Shown here: positions 1-12,911 of the stretch, one piece after another | Layout of the letters: each line of letters opens with the position of its first letter | How positions within the stretch are numbered: the first letter of the stretch is position 1 | Assembly: GCA_032629725.1 (NCBI GenBank) | Contig: JAFEVB010000012.1 | Coordinates: forward strand, 806,001-870,000 | DNA: 64,000 nucleotides | Source: Gremmenia infestans | Taxonomy: Eukaryota; Ascomycota; Leotiomycetes; Helotiales; Hamatocanthoscyphaceae | Reading direction: 5' to 3' | Program-made: the position numbers and the translations under genes | Notes under the pieces: generated by a model | The model's database searches: none | The model's input: the letters and a program-made list of their open reading frames with translations, nothing else | Told to the model about the DNA's origin: nothing

Positions 1-828
1 AGCTCTTGAAATCAGGAGCAGAGACTTACATTAGGAGAGGGAGACATTTTGATTGTTGTGCTTGTCCTCTTTTGAAAGTGGAGGAAGATGAAGTAAGTGC
101 AAAGTGGAAATATCGTAATCGAGAAGGTTGGTACTGAAGAGCATAGTAACAGACTAAATGAGATAGTTTAATAGTAATATATCGCACGATTCATGTGTTG
201 TTCAGATGTCTCTGATAAGAGCTGCAGGTGCCCACGTCGTGAGGCACACCTCAGAATCTCAGATCCCAGATAAGGCAGGGTGGGTGGAGTGTGTTGGCAT
301 GTGATGGACGGGCCGCATTTACGCATCCATAATACTCGCGTAGCTTGTGAATTCAGCGAAAGAAATACACCAGATAGGAGTAGGGTAGAAACATGACTTA
401 TACACCGACTTTCCTAAGACGAGGTATTGTCCGCTTGTCTCATAAAGCCGAACGCTCTTCTGGCCTAACGTGTAAGGCTTGGCTTACTCGAGCGCCCCTA
501 CCTGGTCACAACACTTGACACCTACATCCCCAGGAAAGGATATATTAAAACACGTAATTTTATTCACCTCCTTTTTAGATATCCATAGATATGGAGACTT
601 TATACAAACAAGCAAGCCGATGTCTTAGCTATGTAGCTAGATCTTAAAGACAAATGAAAAATAAAAGGGGGTATTCGCAAATTTGCTTTCCATCTGGCCA
701 TCATATGCGCGTATGTCTCCTTCTCTCCAAGGGGTATCAATCTAATTACTTCTCTCGCCTCAATACCAACAAATGAAATCGGCCCCTTAATTATGGTTTC
801 TCCCAGGTACAGATGGGGCTCGGTAATG
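1..828. other. Intergenic region, no gene seen
   Basis: No open frame longer than background and no recognisable RNA gene was found. The right part is the 3' flank of the large coiled-coil gene that ends at 829 on the minus strand. Confidence 0.5.
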
Positions 829-3800
829 TCACCGACCTAGCGGTAGCGGTCCCCCACCACTTCCATACCCATCATCGACTGTACTCTCATCATCATCATA
901 AAAGCCCGCATCACTGAAGCCCTGCGCATCTGCGGCGTCTGGATCGTAACTACTCTTGCGCATCATAGGCGGTGTTCTCGGCTCTGGCGCCTTGCCTTGC
1001 TTTTTCGGCGTCATGTTGCGTGGTCGATTTGCTAACTGAGCGGATGTGAAGCGCTGGCCTGTGCTGCCGAAGGCGGTAGGCTGTGGTGATACTCTGGATG
1101 CAGTGCTACTTTCTTATCAGTATTCAGAAATGGTAGGTTTAGGAGAAAGGGTAATTACCTGGCTGGTGGAGTTAACAGACCGCCAAGGAAAGACTGTGTT
1201 GATGGACTAGGGTTATGGCGACTTGAGTTTTGTCTACTCGGAGTCCTCGACCTACTCCCATTACCCGCATCAGTATCCCTTGATTTTCTCCAATTCCCCC
1301 AAGCTGCTGCGAGTGGGCCAACTGCTTGCGCCATCCGTGGAGTCGCAGCATCGCGCAGTGAAGCAGCAATGTTGGGCAAACTTATTGCAGAACCACCATT
1401 CATGGCTCTTTCCCTCTCCTGCTCCTCCATCTGCAAGTTGGCGCTGAGGCGAATAGCAGCGTCCTTGAGCTGTTCAGGGTTGAAGTTCTCACTCGATATC
1501 GAGGTCACAATATCTTGAAGATCACCCTTGCGAACAGCAAGTAGCTCGCGCAACCACATGATTTCGTCGTCGCGCTTGGAGATCTTGATTGGAGCGTCTA
1601 CATCAAGAGTTGCGAGTGTAGCTTCCAATTTCTCGATTGTTTGCTCGCGATCTTGCAGCTGTTCTTGCAGGACCATGATAGATTCGCGGAGAGCTTGAGG
1701 GGAAATCTTCTCTGGAAGTTCCGTGACACGGGATACAGCTTGTTGCTGATCAGGCACAGAAACTGATGTCGTTATTTGTGGCAGGAGTACGGGGACACTT
1801 CCACTAGCTGAACGTGCGGCCTTGGCTGCTGCATTCGCGGCTTCGTTGGCAATCTCGAGTCGTTCCTCCAGGTGTTGAACACGATCTTGCAGATGTTCGG
1901 TCTTGGATGAGGAAAGAGAAAGGCGTTCCAGAAGATGTTGTTCCGAGCGTTGAGCATCTTCAATAGCATTGCCAAGTTGTCGTTCATGCTGAGTCTGGAG
2001 ATCTTCGAGTTTATCGGCGTGCTTGCGCTTCACATCGTAGACGGCATTTTCCTTCGAGTTATTCGCTTCCTCAAGCAACATCTCATGCTGTTCCTTTGCT
2101 GTGTCAGCATCCAACTTCACCTGATCAACCTCTGCACGAAGTCTCAACACTTGGTTTTCGAGATCTTCCCTGACGACATTGACCTGGTTATTGGCGGCGT
2201 CGAGCTCTGCTTGCATGAAGCGCCTCGTCCGTTGCACTTCACTCAACCCCGACTCACGAGCCTCCTCAAACTCGCGCTGGAATCTCATCGCTTCCTTCTG
2301 AGCATTATGACTCTCAAGCCTCAACTCAGCAATAATACCTTCCAACTTCTTACACTCACTGACCGCCCTCATGCCCTCTCTTTCACCACCCTCCAACCTC
2401 TCAATTTCCTGCTCTAGACGTTCTCGGGTCCGGGCTTCCGCTTGCAACTTAGCATCGAGGACCTCCTGTCGGGCAACGAGTTCTTGTTCTCTCTTAGCGC
2501 GGCGGGCGTTCTCTTCGGAAATGTTGCGGGCAGCTTGCGCCATATCCTCCTGCAAATCTATTAATTTCCCTCTCATGCCTTCTCGGACTCGGATACTTTC
2601 CTCCATCTGAGTCCGTAGGCTGTCCACGTTCCGCCTGAGGGCCTTGTTTGTCTCATTGGCCATTTCGGCATCCTCACTGTGTCTCTTAGCCGCCTCTAGC
2701 GCGCGCTCCGCTTCCATTTGCCAGTGCTGGGCTGCTTGTCGGGATTGTCGGAGATCAGCCTCAGCGACGTTGTTCCTGTTTTGGAGATCGGACTGGGTCT
2801 TTTGGGCATTGTTCTGGCTGGCTTCAAGGAGCGCAATCCGCATGGTGGTCTTGGCTCGTTGTTCCTCGACATTTCTTACCTTCTGATCGCTGGCGTCGAC
2901 AATCTCTCGAATCTTGACCTCTCTCTCTTCCATAGCTTCTCGGAGGCGATCCTCCTCCTCACTTGAGATTCGGAGTAGTCTTTGGACTTCAGCAAGACGA
3001 TCCTCGGCAGCACGTCGGTTCTGGATTTCTTCTTCGGAGCGGGTATCTGCACGACCAAGCTTTTCTTCAAGCTCGGCAATTTTGATCTTGTGGTCTGCTT
3101 CTCGGGCAGCTGCTCCTTCATCAAAGAGAGGCTTAGCTTCAGCAGCTCGAAGTCGTTCCTCAAGGTCAGTGATTCGGGCTCTTTGATCAGCATCCCTTGC
3201 AACAGCTGTCTCGTCGATCATGGGGGTCGGTGAAGGCGGCATTCGTTTTTCGACCGCATCCTCAACAATATTACGCAGATCATCAGCACGGAAATCTAAA
3301 CGCATTGATTGACCAAAGTGCTCTTTCATTTCTTCCAGAACAAGAAGAATATTTTGAGAATTAGGAATAACCTTTGGCTCTGTGGATGCCGTAGGTGGTC
3401 GTGATGATTGATGAGCATTAAGAGCCTCAAGAACCACACTTCGAATCTTGTCCAGCTTTTTGTCGCGTCTCGGGCTGAGCGATCTACGAGGATTATCATC
3501 ATCCTCGTCATCAGCGTCACTCAAAGCACCGGAGATACTTCGTCTCTCGCGTCTGCTGGAGGGAGCGCGGCCGGACATCATATCTAACGACATTTGAATC
3601 GACTCCAAAGTCCTTTCCACAGGATCAAGTCTGTCAGCCAACAAGCCACCAACGAGATCATTGACATGGCTATCGAAGAAGCGGGCGCGAGGCTGAAGCT
3701 TGTTTTCTTCTGTTTCACTAAGAACATCGTCCCAATCACTAGCAGGCACACTACTACCTCTATTCAGACGATGAATAGGTGAGGGTGATATGAACGGCAA

Positions 3801-6800
3801 CGGCTGTGGTGATTCTTCAACGAAGGGATCATCGTGGGCGCGGGAGAAGATTCTTTGGGACGCGACGGGCTCGCCGGGCAGTGCCATGAATCGTCCGGGA
3901 CTTGGGCTCGGTGCATCGCTGCGCATAAGATTCTGAGGTTGCAGACGAATGGGCGAAGACTGCTCTAAGTTGGGCATTTGTATCTGTCTCATCGGACTTG
4001 GCTGAATATATCCCGGCGAGCTGTCGCGAGGAGCAGACTCGAACTCGGCTTGGTTAAGATGGTTCATGATATCATCAATCTCCTCGTATGTAGGTTCGCG
4101 GTCTGCAATCTCGCCTACCCGTTCTTTGTATCCCGGCGGACTTTCTGGACCAGGCAATGCATTTTGGAAGTCGGCAACCTCATTAATCTCGAAGTCACTT
4201 TCAGGGTATGACAATTGAGGAGGTGGTGTTGGGCTTCCAGCAAATCTAGAACCTGACAAACCAGGAAGAGTAGGCGGCGGGGCGACAGCAGCCATTGCCT
4301 CAGAGGGCTGACCAAAAGTGAAGTTGAAGGGTCCTGGCTTGAACTCAAATGGCTTTGCAGTTGCAGACAGCGAGGAAGTATTCTTCTTGTGAGACTTTGA
4401 AGCAGGTTTGACGGATTCTTCCACAGAGACTTCGTCGTCCGATGGAGCGTGGAAGCCATATGCAGGGAGGCCAGATCCATATCTCCTTGATGTGAATGGT
4501 CGTGCAGCATTAAAGTCTTCGACTTGTTTTTGTTGCTGGAACTCGAACGGAGCAAAGTCTTTGGCGGGCTGATCTGGTGAGATTGGTGACACCTCAGATA
4601 CATTCGATATATTCGATACAGCCCGTGCGTGAGACTTTGGAGGAACAGTTGGTGCTCGATCAATCTCTTCACTGGGTGGTGCCGAATTCTCTTTGTCTGC
4701 TGGTTTGGCGATCGCTGGAGTTGTTTCCTTTGGTGGTGACTGTTCCCGTGAAGTTTCTGAGAGCGGCATGCTGGGTTCAGCAAATAGCGGCACTGAATTT
4801 CCATCATCCTTTCCACCGCGGGCTCTTTTAATACGTCCCTCACCCTGGGTAATGCGACCATCCTTGCCTTCCATTACCTCATCCTCCAAATTCCTGGGAA
4901 GTGAAGCTCGGGAATGGCTGCTGTCTGGACGAACAATTGGGATGGCCTTCGACTTTTTAGGTGGTTTGAAAACACCAATTGCGCTCAAATCGATACCTCC
5001 GAAAATTGAAGCGCGAGCAGGGTCTTCACTCCCAGAAGCAAGACTCCCAACTGAGGCGGAGAAAGCACCATTTGAAGGTGTAAAAGTTTTGCTATCTGGC
5101 CTGAAGCTTGGCCCTCCGGCTGAGAAACTGAATTCACTCTGGCCAGGAGTGAAAGCAGGCGCAGCAACATTAAATTTGCCCTTCGAGCTACCCAGCGACT
5201 GGTTACTGAAATGGCTCGACGTAGCGGAAAGGGGCGCAGCAAGGGACGGGAATGAAGCAACTGGCGGTGGTTGGAAGTTGTTCGCGCCCCCACCAAAGGC
5301 AAATTGGCCTGGCTTGAAAGAGCTGGTAGGGTCAAACTTAAACTCCTTCGCAGCCACGTTGAGTTTGGACGTTGATGGCTTGGTGCTATGACTGGGACGA
5401 CTTGGCGGTTTGCTGTCGCCGGTTTGACTTGGTTCTGACGCCCAAGGATTGCTCGATGTGGACAGAGATGAGTTGTGTCCGTTCAGGCTGTTGTCTTGAA
5501 CAGGAGTGCCCATGTTGCTCGGATTGGTCTCGATATCCGAAAGCTCGGCCTTTAGGCTCTTATTATTCTGAAGTCCAGATTTAGACTCGGCTGCACTTGA
5601 CGTATCCTCGTGGTCCTGAAATGGATGTTGAGAAAGCGAATGTCCTCTGCTATGTGGCTGTGGATGATATAACACGGGTTCCGCTTCATCATCGTCCGCA
5701 TACATTGACGCAGAGAGTCCCTTATGGCCAGTAGAGACATTTGAAGTGTGATTTGGCTCTGGTTCAGAGTCGACATGAACTCCTTTGTTAGCCATCTCAG
5801 AGTGAGGGCTGTAATCCTCGTGTTCAAGTTGACGCTGGAATTGTTCTTCAAGATGATACTCAGCATCGTCAATTTCCTTCTGAAGACTAGCACTTGGGTT
5901 GTGCTTGATCTGTCGCGCCTCTGGTGTCTTGGAGGGACTTTTGGAGGGAGCGGGGGTTTCTTCATCTTCAGCAACACGCACTTCCTGGAGGTGAGGAGAA
6001 GCTCTAGAGGAAGCTTGAAACTGTAATTGCTGTTGCTGTTGCTGTTGCAATTGGTTCTGCAAGAGCTGCTGACGCTGCTGCAGTTGAGACATAACGTCAC
6101 CCTGAAAGTAGCCGTCTTGAGGGAAAGGTGAGCTTGGTGATGCAACTGCGCCTAGGTTTTTCAAGGATGGTGAACCACCTCGTGGAGCTCCTTGGTGGTA
6201 AAGCATTTGCTGTGGTGACCAAACACCTGGCGATTGCTGAGGGTATGGTGATCCAAACTCGCCCGCTGAAAATGACACCGATTGTCTTGGATTGAATTTC
6301 CCTTGCAAATGCGCATGCATTGAAGCTGGCGATGCAATGGAACCGGGATTAGAGCTCTGACTAGTTGACATACCAGCACCAGGCATAAGAGCTGGAGAGA
6401 ATGGATTGTGGGCTTGACTAGCAGCCGATGAAGTTGGGACCGGTGGTGAAAATGGCAATGGCGGGTATGTCGTTGAGGCTTGTCTGCTCATGTTCGACAC
6501 AGCTGGTGAAATTAAAGGCGGAGGGTCTTCATCGCCTAGTGATACCCCAAGGGCGCGAAGCTTTGCTTCTTGGAGATCTTGAACATAATTATCCCATTCT
6601 ACCCTGACTGTCAGTATACATAATATGGTAAATTAAATATGACGATGAATGGTAAGTAGGTGAATGCCGAAGATTAGTGAAGATGTCATGATATGAGTTT
6701 CATCGCTTGATGCAAGGAGTAGAAATATAGTTCGACCGTGTTTCAGGGGAGGAATGTAGGCCGTACACTCGGGACAGACAACCTCTTTTAAGTCAAAGAA

Positions 6801-8060
6801 TACAAGCTTACCTCTTCGATCAGGGATGCTAACTCTGAAAGATCTCTGCTGTCTTTCCTCATGCACATCTTCAATCTGCGGCCAGAGCGCACAACTCTGG
6901 CCTTTTTCTGCATAACCGCTCACATTTTCACCTTCTCCTAGATTGAATCCAGAAGTATCATATCCCTGGTCCTCCCATTCTTTCAATTTAGCCTCAACAT
7001 CCTTCTCAGTCATGGGAGTCGGCGTATTGCTTTTCTGACCACGTTCGTCACCCCGTGGTAGTAAGACCATTATGTTCTTGCCCTTCCAAGGCACCTTTTT
7101 CTTTAGACGCGGAGGGTCTGGTGCTGGGGAGGGAGTAGACGCTATGTTCGGAATTGTTTGGGCTGCCGAAGTTGAAGCGCCCCATTCTTGCTTCGGTGGA
7201 GGCGGGGGTGGTCTTTCATCGAACGAGGACGACCGAGCATTATTTTCACCGACCGATGCGGCATTGCCCATTGTATCTGACATGCTGGGGCGCACCGAAT
7301 CCGAGAAGTCTTCTTGCTTCAAAGTGTCTGTGCTTTGCTTTCTGTCTTGTCTTTTTTTCTTTGAACTGCGCGCTTTTTCTCTTGAGTCAAGAAATCGCTG
7401 GAGGGTCGGTGTTCGCGGATCAGCTTCCTGCCTGTTGTCTCCTGAGATGGATCCGCTCAGTGAAGAGTGCTCACTATCTCCAGGGTCGTCACTAAGCCAA
7501 TGGTTGGCCTCTCCTGATTCTCCACCTGTATGTTGTCGGATCCAGTCTTCAGTCAAACCTTGAGCTGGTCGTCGAGCTCGATTTGCGAGAACGGCGGCAC
7601 TGATGAGCCCGTCTTGTGAAACGAAGTCGGGATCGCTGGTCTGGCGCGTGAAGGTAGGAGGCGGACGTAAATATGGGGTATGAAAGTCGAGATGGCGAAT
7701 GGGCGAATCTTCGGATGGCTCGCTGCTCAACGTATTACTATGGGCGTATGAATGTTTTGGTTGGGATTCGCTAGGGGGCGGCCGCGGGTATGGAGATCCC
7801 CAGCTCGCGGTGTAGTATTGACTGTGACTGCTCTCTGTTCGGGAGGCAGATGGGGGAGTTTTCAGGAGCTCGATGGCTCTACCGTTCAATGTAGGGGCTG
7901 GAAGGGGAGGCAGTATGGGCGACGAGCCTCCTTCGGCGGTGGAACTTGTCGACAAAGCTGGCGATCCGGGCTGTTCACGAAATTGCGTAGGGGAATTCGG
8001 GGGTCCTTCCTCTGCCTTGGCAGCAGGAGGAGGGGTTGATGGCAATGAAGACGTTGTTTA
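829..8060 (-). CDS. Giant disordered and coiled-coil protein (about 2,320 aa)
   Basis: Three exons join in phase: about 8060-6812, 6607-1159 and 1108-829 (introns of 204 and 50 nt). From 8045 the lengths sum to 2,321 codons. The first ~1,350 residues are low-complexity: Ser/Pro/Gln-rich, with a glutamine run near 6010-6050 and repeated FxF(G/K)PGQF-like stretches. The next ~750 residues are almost continuous heptad-rich coiled coil (about 3600-1600 on the plus scale), followed by a short basic tail and an acidic-glycine C-terminus. Such proteins are often auto-named 'myosin class II heavy chain-like' from the coiled coil alone; no motor domain is present. A scaffold or cytoskeletal role is inference. 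The 5' end is unresolved: the open frame starts without ATG (codon TTG at 8045), and a TACTAAC branch site with a CATTAG acceptor lies just upstream (about 8065-8090), so a further 5' exon is likely. Confidence 0.8.
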
Positions 8061-9538
8061 GATATCTAATGGGCATCGGCGCGTTAGTATAGGCATTTCT
8101 CGAAGGCGGCTCAACTCCAGGACAACGCACCACACCGAGACCAGCACAGACGAAGCCCCTGTCGTCTGCTACTGTGTCTCTATAATCTGCCCGAGCCCAA
8201 CAGTCTTCCAGGGCCGTGTTAGTAGTCGTTGTTTGGATTAAAATGGTTGTTGCGACGCGTTAAAAGGGGAAAATAAGCAATTAAAGGAGTGATATAAGGC
8301 AAAAGAGCCAAGAAGTAATGTAATTATGGAGAAGTACAAGAAGCCAAAGACATCCAATCAAGCCAGCAAAGGCGAAGGCATACACTCGGAAAGGGGGAGG
8401 TGTATGCGATGTGCCTCTGTCGGGAAAAGGGTTGGTGATGAGTGCAGAGTGCTGCTGTGATGGTTGAAGATATTCACGCTCTGTTCACGCGGGAAATAAA
8501 ACGTTGCGCGAACTCCTGATGGGGACGGGGGTCATTGAGTGTTGACAAGGATCTTCCGTAAGTGCTCAGTGGCCGGGCCGCCTAGGAAATTGGTTGACTA
8601 ACTAGGCGGGCCGAACAATTCATTAATTTAATGCGAAAAACAGTCGATGATGAAAAACAAAATGTTCATTTTTATTTTTCAATATTGCAATGATATTATC
8701 GATGTTTGTTGATGTTCTTGTTATTGTTGCAAACAGATATTAGATGAGAAGCTATCAGTCCAGCTCAGTTCAGTTCAGATAAACCTTCAAACATCCGATT
8801 GGGGTTGACAAATCGTGTCACTTCACTTCGTACCTGCAGGAAGGAAGCGGGAACAACCGAGTCAACCTTCCATTTCTTCATCTCAAGGCTTGAAATGCCT
8901 TGCTTCGAGACACTGTAAACTGTCCGACGTAAGGTAAACCATTTATTTACACATGCATGCAGGTAGAGGCGTACTTGTAAAAAGATGCAACCATGGCCAC
9001 GCCCTCCCCGCAATGATTATCGTAAGCCGCCCCGAGCCGTTGACGCCGAAGCCACATTAAAAATCCTCGAACCCGCGCTACAGGAACTAATACAATGCAC
9101 TTACTGTTTTGCGGATTGTGCCTAGGTATGCTTTTAAGCAGTTACGAAGACAGCTCCCAGATGTATGAGGACAAGGGGCAAGTTTAGGCCTACAGATATG
9201 AAAATTACGTGGAAGACAGAAATGCAAGGCGCGGAGTATGGACACTTTGTTGTATAGTAGGCAGCTGCAGCTGCAAAGTAAGGCCGGGAGGAATTGCCAA
9301 TTTTCAGCAAAATTGTAAGTGAAAGAAGGGCCTCTAGAATGATAAGTGTAGTCTCTAAAATCAAGAAGATACGTCGAAGTCCTAAGACCGCGGACATAAA
9401 ATAGCATGATGTTGCATAACCAATACTGCGATTCCATATGCACATTCCACCCTCATACGCACTGCATATAAATACAAGTAAGCAATCCCAAATAACACCA
9501 TGAATGCATCATCTTCTATGTATAAACCCTGCCCCCCT
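8061..9538. other. Intergenic region without a confident gene
   Basis: The left part is the presumed 5' leader and promoter of the coiled-coil gene. At 8765-9123 short coding-like frames occur on both strands: a minus ORF at 8765-9013, and a plus ORF of about 45 codons from ATG 8985. Neither shows a recognisable domain or a convincing splice model, so I assign no gene. The minus frames at 9087-9445 look like chance. Confidence 0.4.
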
Positions 9539-10782
9539 CTATTCTACAACGGCCTCTGTAGTTTGCTTCGTTGAATACATTCTAAATTGGACAAAGATTA
9601 TTGCATCTTCGGCAATTGTTCCCAACGAACCAATCAACCAGGGTAGATTGAGCATCACGTAATCCCTCTTCAAGGAATGACACAAGATGCTAGCTCCGTA
9701 CGTAGCATTGCCCATCAAGCTTAAGAGAAAGAAGAGCAGAGCAAGTCCTTCAGATCCATTGTTAGCGTTATCTCCAACTATACACACAGAGGAAGCTCAC
9801 CATCACAAGACTTGTCCTTGTAATTCTTTACAATCTGTGGAATCCTCGCCCTATCGCCTGCATTAGCAACCACCGCATTTCACATACACATGACAATCAT
9901 ACCCAAGATAACAAACGGCACTCGTATATCCCAAAATCTTCGCCCCCAGTGCCGTCTCAGTTGCCCGCTCCAAACCGGCATCCAAAGGACTCGGCTTCCA
10001 CACGCCCGCCTGCCACGCAATAGCCCACCCCGCAGTCCCAACAACAATGACGCCCAGCACACTAAGACCATTCTTCACCCACTGATTACCTGTCCCCTCT
10101 TCATTCTCCTCCAAGATCTTACTCAGGGGAGATTCAGAGTGCTGGCTTGTGCCACTACGAGCAGAAGAACGACGTCGGTGAGAACCAGGGAGACCGATGG
10201 TGTCGCTGGAGCGCCGGCGTGTGAGGAGCGGTTCATGCTCGGAGATGACGGATGATTGCCTGCGCTGGGCGTTGATGTGGTTGTAGTAGAGACATTGGGA
10301 TATGAGTACCAGGTCGGCGATGCAGAAGTAGATGGCAAGAGCAATGACGGTAGGGACAAGGTCTGCCCAGATCGCACCTGGAGGGTGTCAGTTAGGCACG
10401 TGATGGAATTTAGAAAGATGATTGTGGATGCGAAAGTACATCAAGGAGTGGAGTCACAAAACAGGCCTCGAAGTAGTCAACAGTACGATCAGGAGAGAAT
10501 GGATAATCGTACCAGAGAGATTCGTAATATCCCCTACCATCCAAACGATCAAAAAGGCCAACGAAATCCCATCTGCCCTGCCCGTCTTGTAATTCAAGAT
10601 CAGTTGCGGCACCTATCACACATACAGTCAACATATTTCTTCCCTAGGCAAGCATCTACCCTCTTCACTTGGTCAGCACGTACCAGAAGAAAGATCCATG
10701 TAGCCAGACTGATACTGCCAAAGATCCCAGATAAGGCTTCCTGTGGTAATAGGGCTTCCGATAAGGCCATTGCGGAGGACAT
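9539..10782 (-). CDS. PQ-loop repeat vacuolar membrane transporter (Ypq/Rtc2 type)
   Basis: Five exons (10782-10684, 10612-10513, 10377-9903, 9850-9801, 9747-9539) give a clean 310-aa protein. It carries the two diagnostic PQ motifs: VPQLILNYKTGRADGISL near residue 35 and RIPQIVKNYKDKSCDGLAL near residue 230, each at the start of a three-helix bundle, with about seven membrane helices in all. Between the bundles lies a Ser/Arg-rich cytosolic loop (RRRSSD, RRRSSAR). Family knowledge: fungal Ypq1-3/Rtc2 proteins export cationic amino acids across the vacuolar membrane, like lysosomal PQLC2. The first PQ motif sits at an exon start and the second is split by an intron, so ORF calling alone would miss the family. 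The substrate is inferred from the family only. The start is the first ATG of the only exon that encodes the N-terminal helix. Confidence 0.9.
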
Positions 10783-11903
10783 ATTGGGAATACCTAATAG
10801 AAGACAGAGGGAAGAAAAGAAGACGAGGTTGGAAGAGGGTTTATGACCAGCAGAGTCGTGAATGAAGAGATCAAGTGAGAGGCTGTCTTATATTGGTCAT
10901 GATGATTGGTTTAGTCTCATGCACACTTTTCAGTTTGAGTGGGGTGAGATAAGGTTGGCGCTATTGCCGCAGCAATTTTTAGACGCGCGGCCAGCGCGGA
11001 TGCAACCCGCATTACTAAACAACCAGTTGCAGCCATGCGGTGAACCTTCACAACAACACTAGAATCGGTGGTTTTGCAATTGTATTGCCCAAGTATCAAC
11101 AAACTCGTTAAATGATAACGAACCAAAGCGACGCAATAGCTATACCTGATCCACCTCCTGCAAAGCCCTGGAATCTGCGATCGTCCCCTCCCCCGAGCAG
11201 CTCTAGAAGTAGTCGTTCAACCCACCACTCTACTCTTCTCAGCGACTCCCCGAAGAGGCGGAGGGAAGCTGCCATTTCGCGCACATGGTTCCTTCTTCTT
11301 TGTTGGTAGTAGAAAAGGCACGTTTCTCTCCACAAGTGCTAAGGGCGCCGATTGCGAATACCTTCTACTCTCGGACTTTCGAATGCATCCTCGCCCCTCC
11401 AAGTTACATTTCCTTCCTCCTCGTACACATCACTTCTCCTTCAAGGGGTCTAGACATATCAAGCTACATTTAACTATACACAGAGATATCAGAGAGCCTA
11501 CAGAACGGTGGATTTCGGGAATACAGTAGGTCAAACAGCTACCAAACCCGGTTCTGAGGGGGAAGTGTTTGGTAGTAGGGGAGAGTGTTTAGGTGATGTG
11601 TGAGCTGTCGGTAAGGTAATTATCAATTGATATGTTAATTTCGAAGGAGAACGTTGATTAATGACCTCTACTACCCGCCAACCTACATTCGCGCTTCTAC
11701 AACCAGCCTGCCGGAAGGAGTGTTGATACTGGTGCTGGGCCGGCGTCGGTTCTGTTCTGGTAGCCACCCCAAACCGCCACAGCATGTCTTTCAAATCCCC
11801 TCCCATCTCCAAGAGAAAGCATCACGTATAGTACAAAGGGCAATATAGAGTAAGAGCTTTATTTCACAGCTGAGCTATCAAACGTACTTTCTGCACCGTC
11901 CGA
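10783..11903. other. Intergenic region, nothing convincing
   Basis: Short frames exist on both strands around 11110-11335 (a plus frame rich in Pro/Ser/Arg and an antisense frame), but they have no start context, splice logic or known domain. The rest reads as promoter and 3' flank. Confidence 0.4.
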
Positions 11904-12911
11904 CTACCATTTCAAAAGTAAGGCATGCACAACTAGATCCTTGTCTGCTTCAATATCCTCGTCAGGCAACTCTGGCAATCCCAATTGATTCCGGATTTTA
12001 TAGACACCCGTCTTCCACATCTTGTATGGAGAAGGTCCTTCTCCAGGGGCGGATAGTCTGAAGTCGCGTCTAAAACGAGCATTTCGTAACCGTTCGGCCA
12101 TATCCCACTCACAGTATAACACCCCATCTATCTTCAGCCTCATGATGCCAATCCTTTCAAAGAGGAACCAACAATGTACGAAGTTGTACTTGCACTCCCA
12201 CGGTCGGATTAAGGAATGCATGAAGGATTGTAAATAGGCCGCGAGGATTGCTGGCGAGACCACATACTCGAAATCTGCTATCTCCGAATCTGTTTGGCTA
12301 TCCTTCTTGCGCCTTCCCGGCCTTATAACGTGCTCCCATTTCTCGGCAGAAATAAAGGCTGGTTCTGGGACGTCAGGCGTTATGATGTCTATTTCTAGGA
12401 CTTTGATAGCACAGTCTCCGCTGAACTTTTTGGGGTTGACTACACGCCCGACATTAACAAAACGTTCTAGGATCTTGTGGAAAGACCATTTGAGCAGTGG
12501 AGGATCTGCGCATCCAACCCTGAAGCCACTGTATTCCCTCGCAGCCGTGAGATCGATACGAATGGAAGCGTGCACTTTATCGACAACGTTTGTAAGAGCA
12601 GGAACGGCCAGCCACGTTGGGAAGAGACAGCTTCCGTCGACCATGATATCCAGCAGATATGTATATTTCAAGGGATGAACATCGGTCACCGCAAGAGTTT
12701 CCTTGCACAGCTGGCGGTTGACGAGAAGAGTAGGAATCCAATCCGTTCTGTTCATTCGTGGTCTGTATCTCACATTGGACATGGTATCGTTTGTTAGGTC
12801 GACTCGATCGTTCTCCGTGGAATGACCTGCTGGGGCTTCTGATGGCATCGAGATGACGAGGCTGAGGATGTTATCGCGCAGCTCGCGGGGGAGACCGAGG
12901 AAGGTAACCAT
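11904..12911 (-). CDS. F-box-like domain protein, fungal
   Basis: A single exon of 335 aa starting at MVTFLGLPRELRDNILSLV. The N-terminal LPxELRxxI pattern followed by IPTLLVNRQLCKE (residues about 50-70) is typical of the large fungal family with an F-box-like N-terminus and a poorly conserved remainder. In such proteins the F-box would bind Skp1 and place the protein in an SCF ubiquitin ligase. The substrate-binding part here has no named repeat. An upstream in-frame ATG at 12938 would add nine residues; I prefer 12911 because the conserved motif follows it directly. Codon use is ordinary and there is no break in the frame. Confidence 0.75.
   Translation of the reverse strand: MVTFLGLPRELRDNILSLVISMPSEAPAGHSTENDRVDLTNDTMSNVRYRPRMNRTDWIPTLLVNRQLCKETLAVTDVHPLKYTYLLDIMVDGSCLFPTWLAVPALTNVVDKVHASIRIDLTAAREYSGFRVGCADPPLLKWSFHKILERFVNVGRVVNPKKFSGDCAIKVLEIDIITPDVPEPAFISAEKWEHVIRPGRRKKDSQTDSEIADFEYVVSPAILAAYLQSFMHSLIRPWECKYNFVHCWFLFERIGIMRLKIDGVLYCEWDMAERLRNARFRRDFRLSAPGEGPSPYKMWKTGVYKIRNQLGLPELPDEDIEADKDLVVHALLLKW

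Noticed and set aside
1935..2417. 160-codon plus-strand ORF inside the coiled-coil gene
   Set aside because: It is antisense to a continuous coiled-coil frame with no start context or domain.
4115..4861. 248-codon minus ORF in another frame of the coiled-coil gene
   Set aside because: It overlaps the real exon in a shifted frame and shows no domain.
8765..9123. Small gene candidates on both strands
   Set aside because: Coding-like frames exist, but donors, acceptors and starts do not combine into one model.
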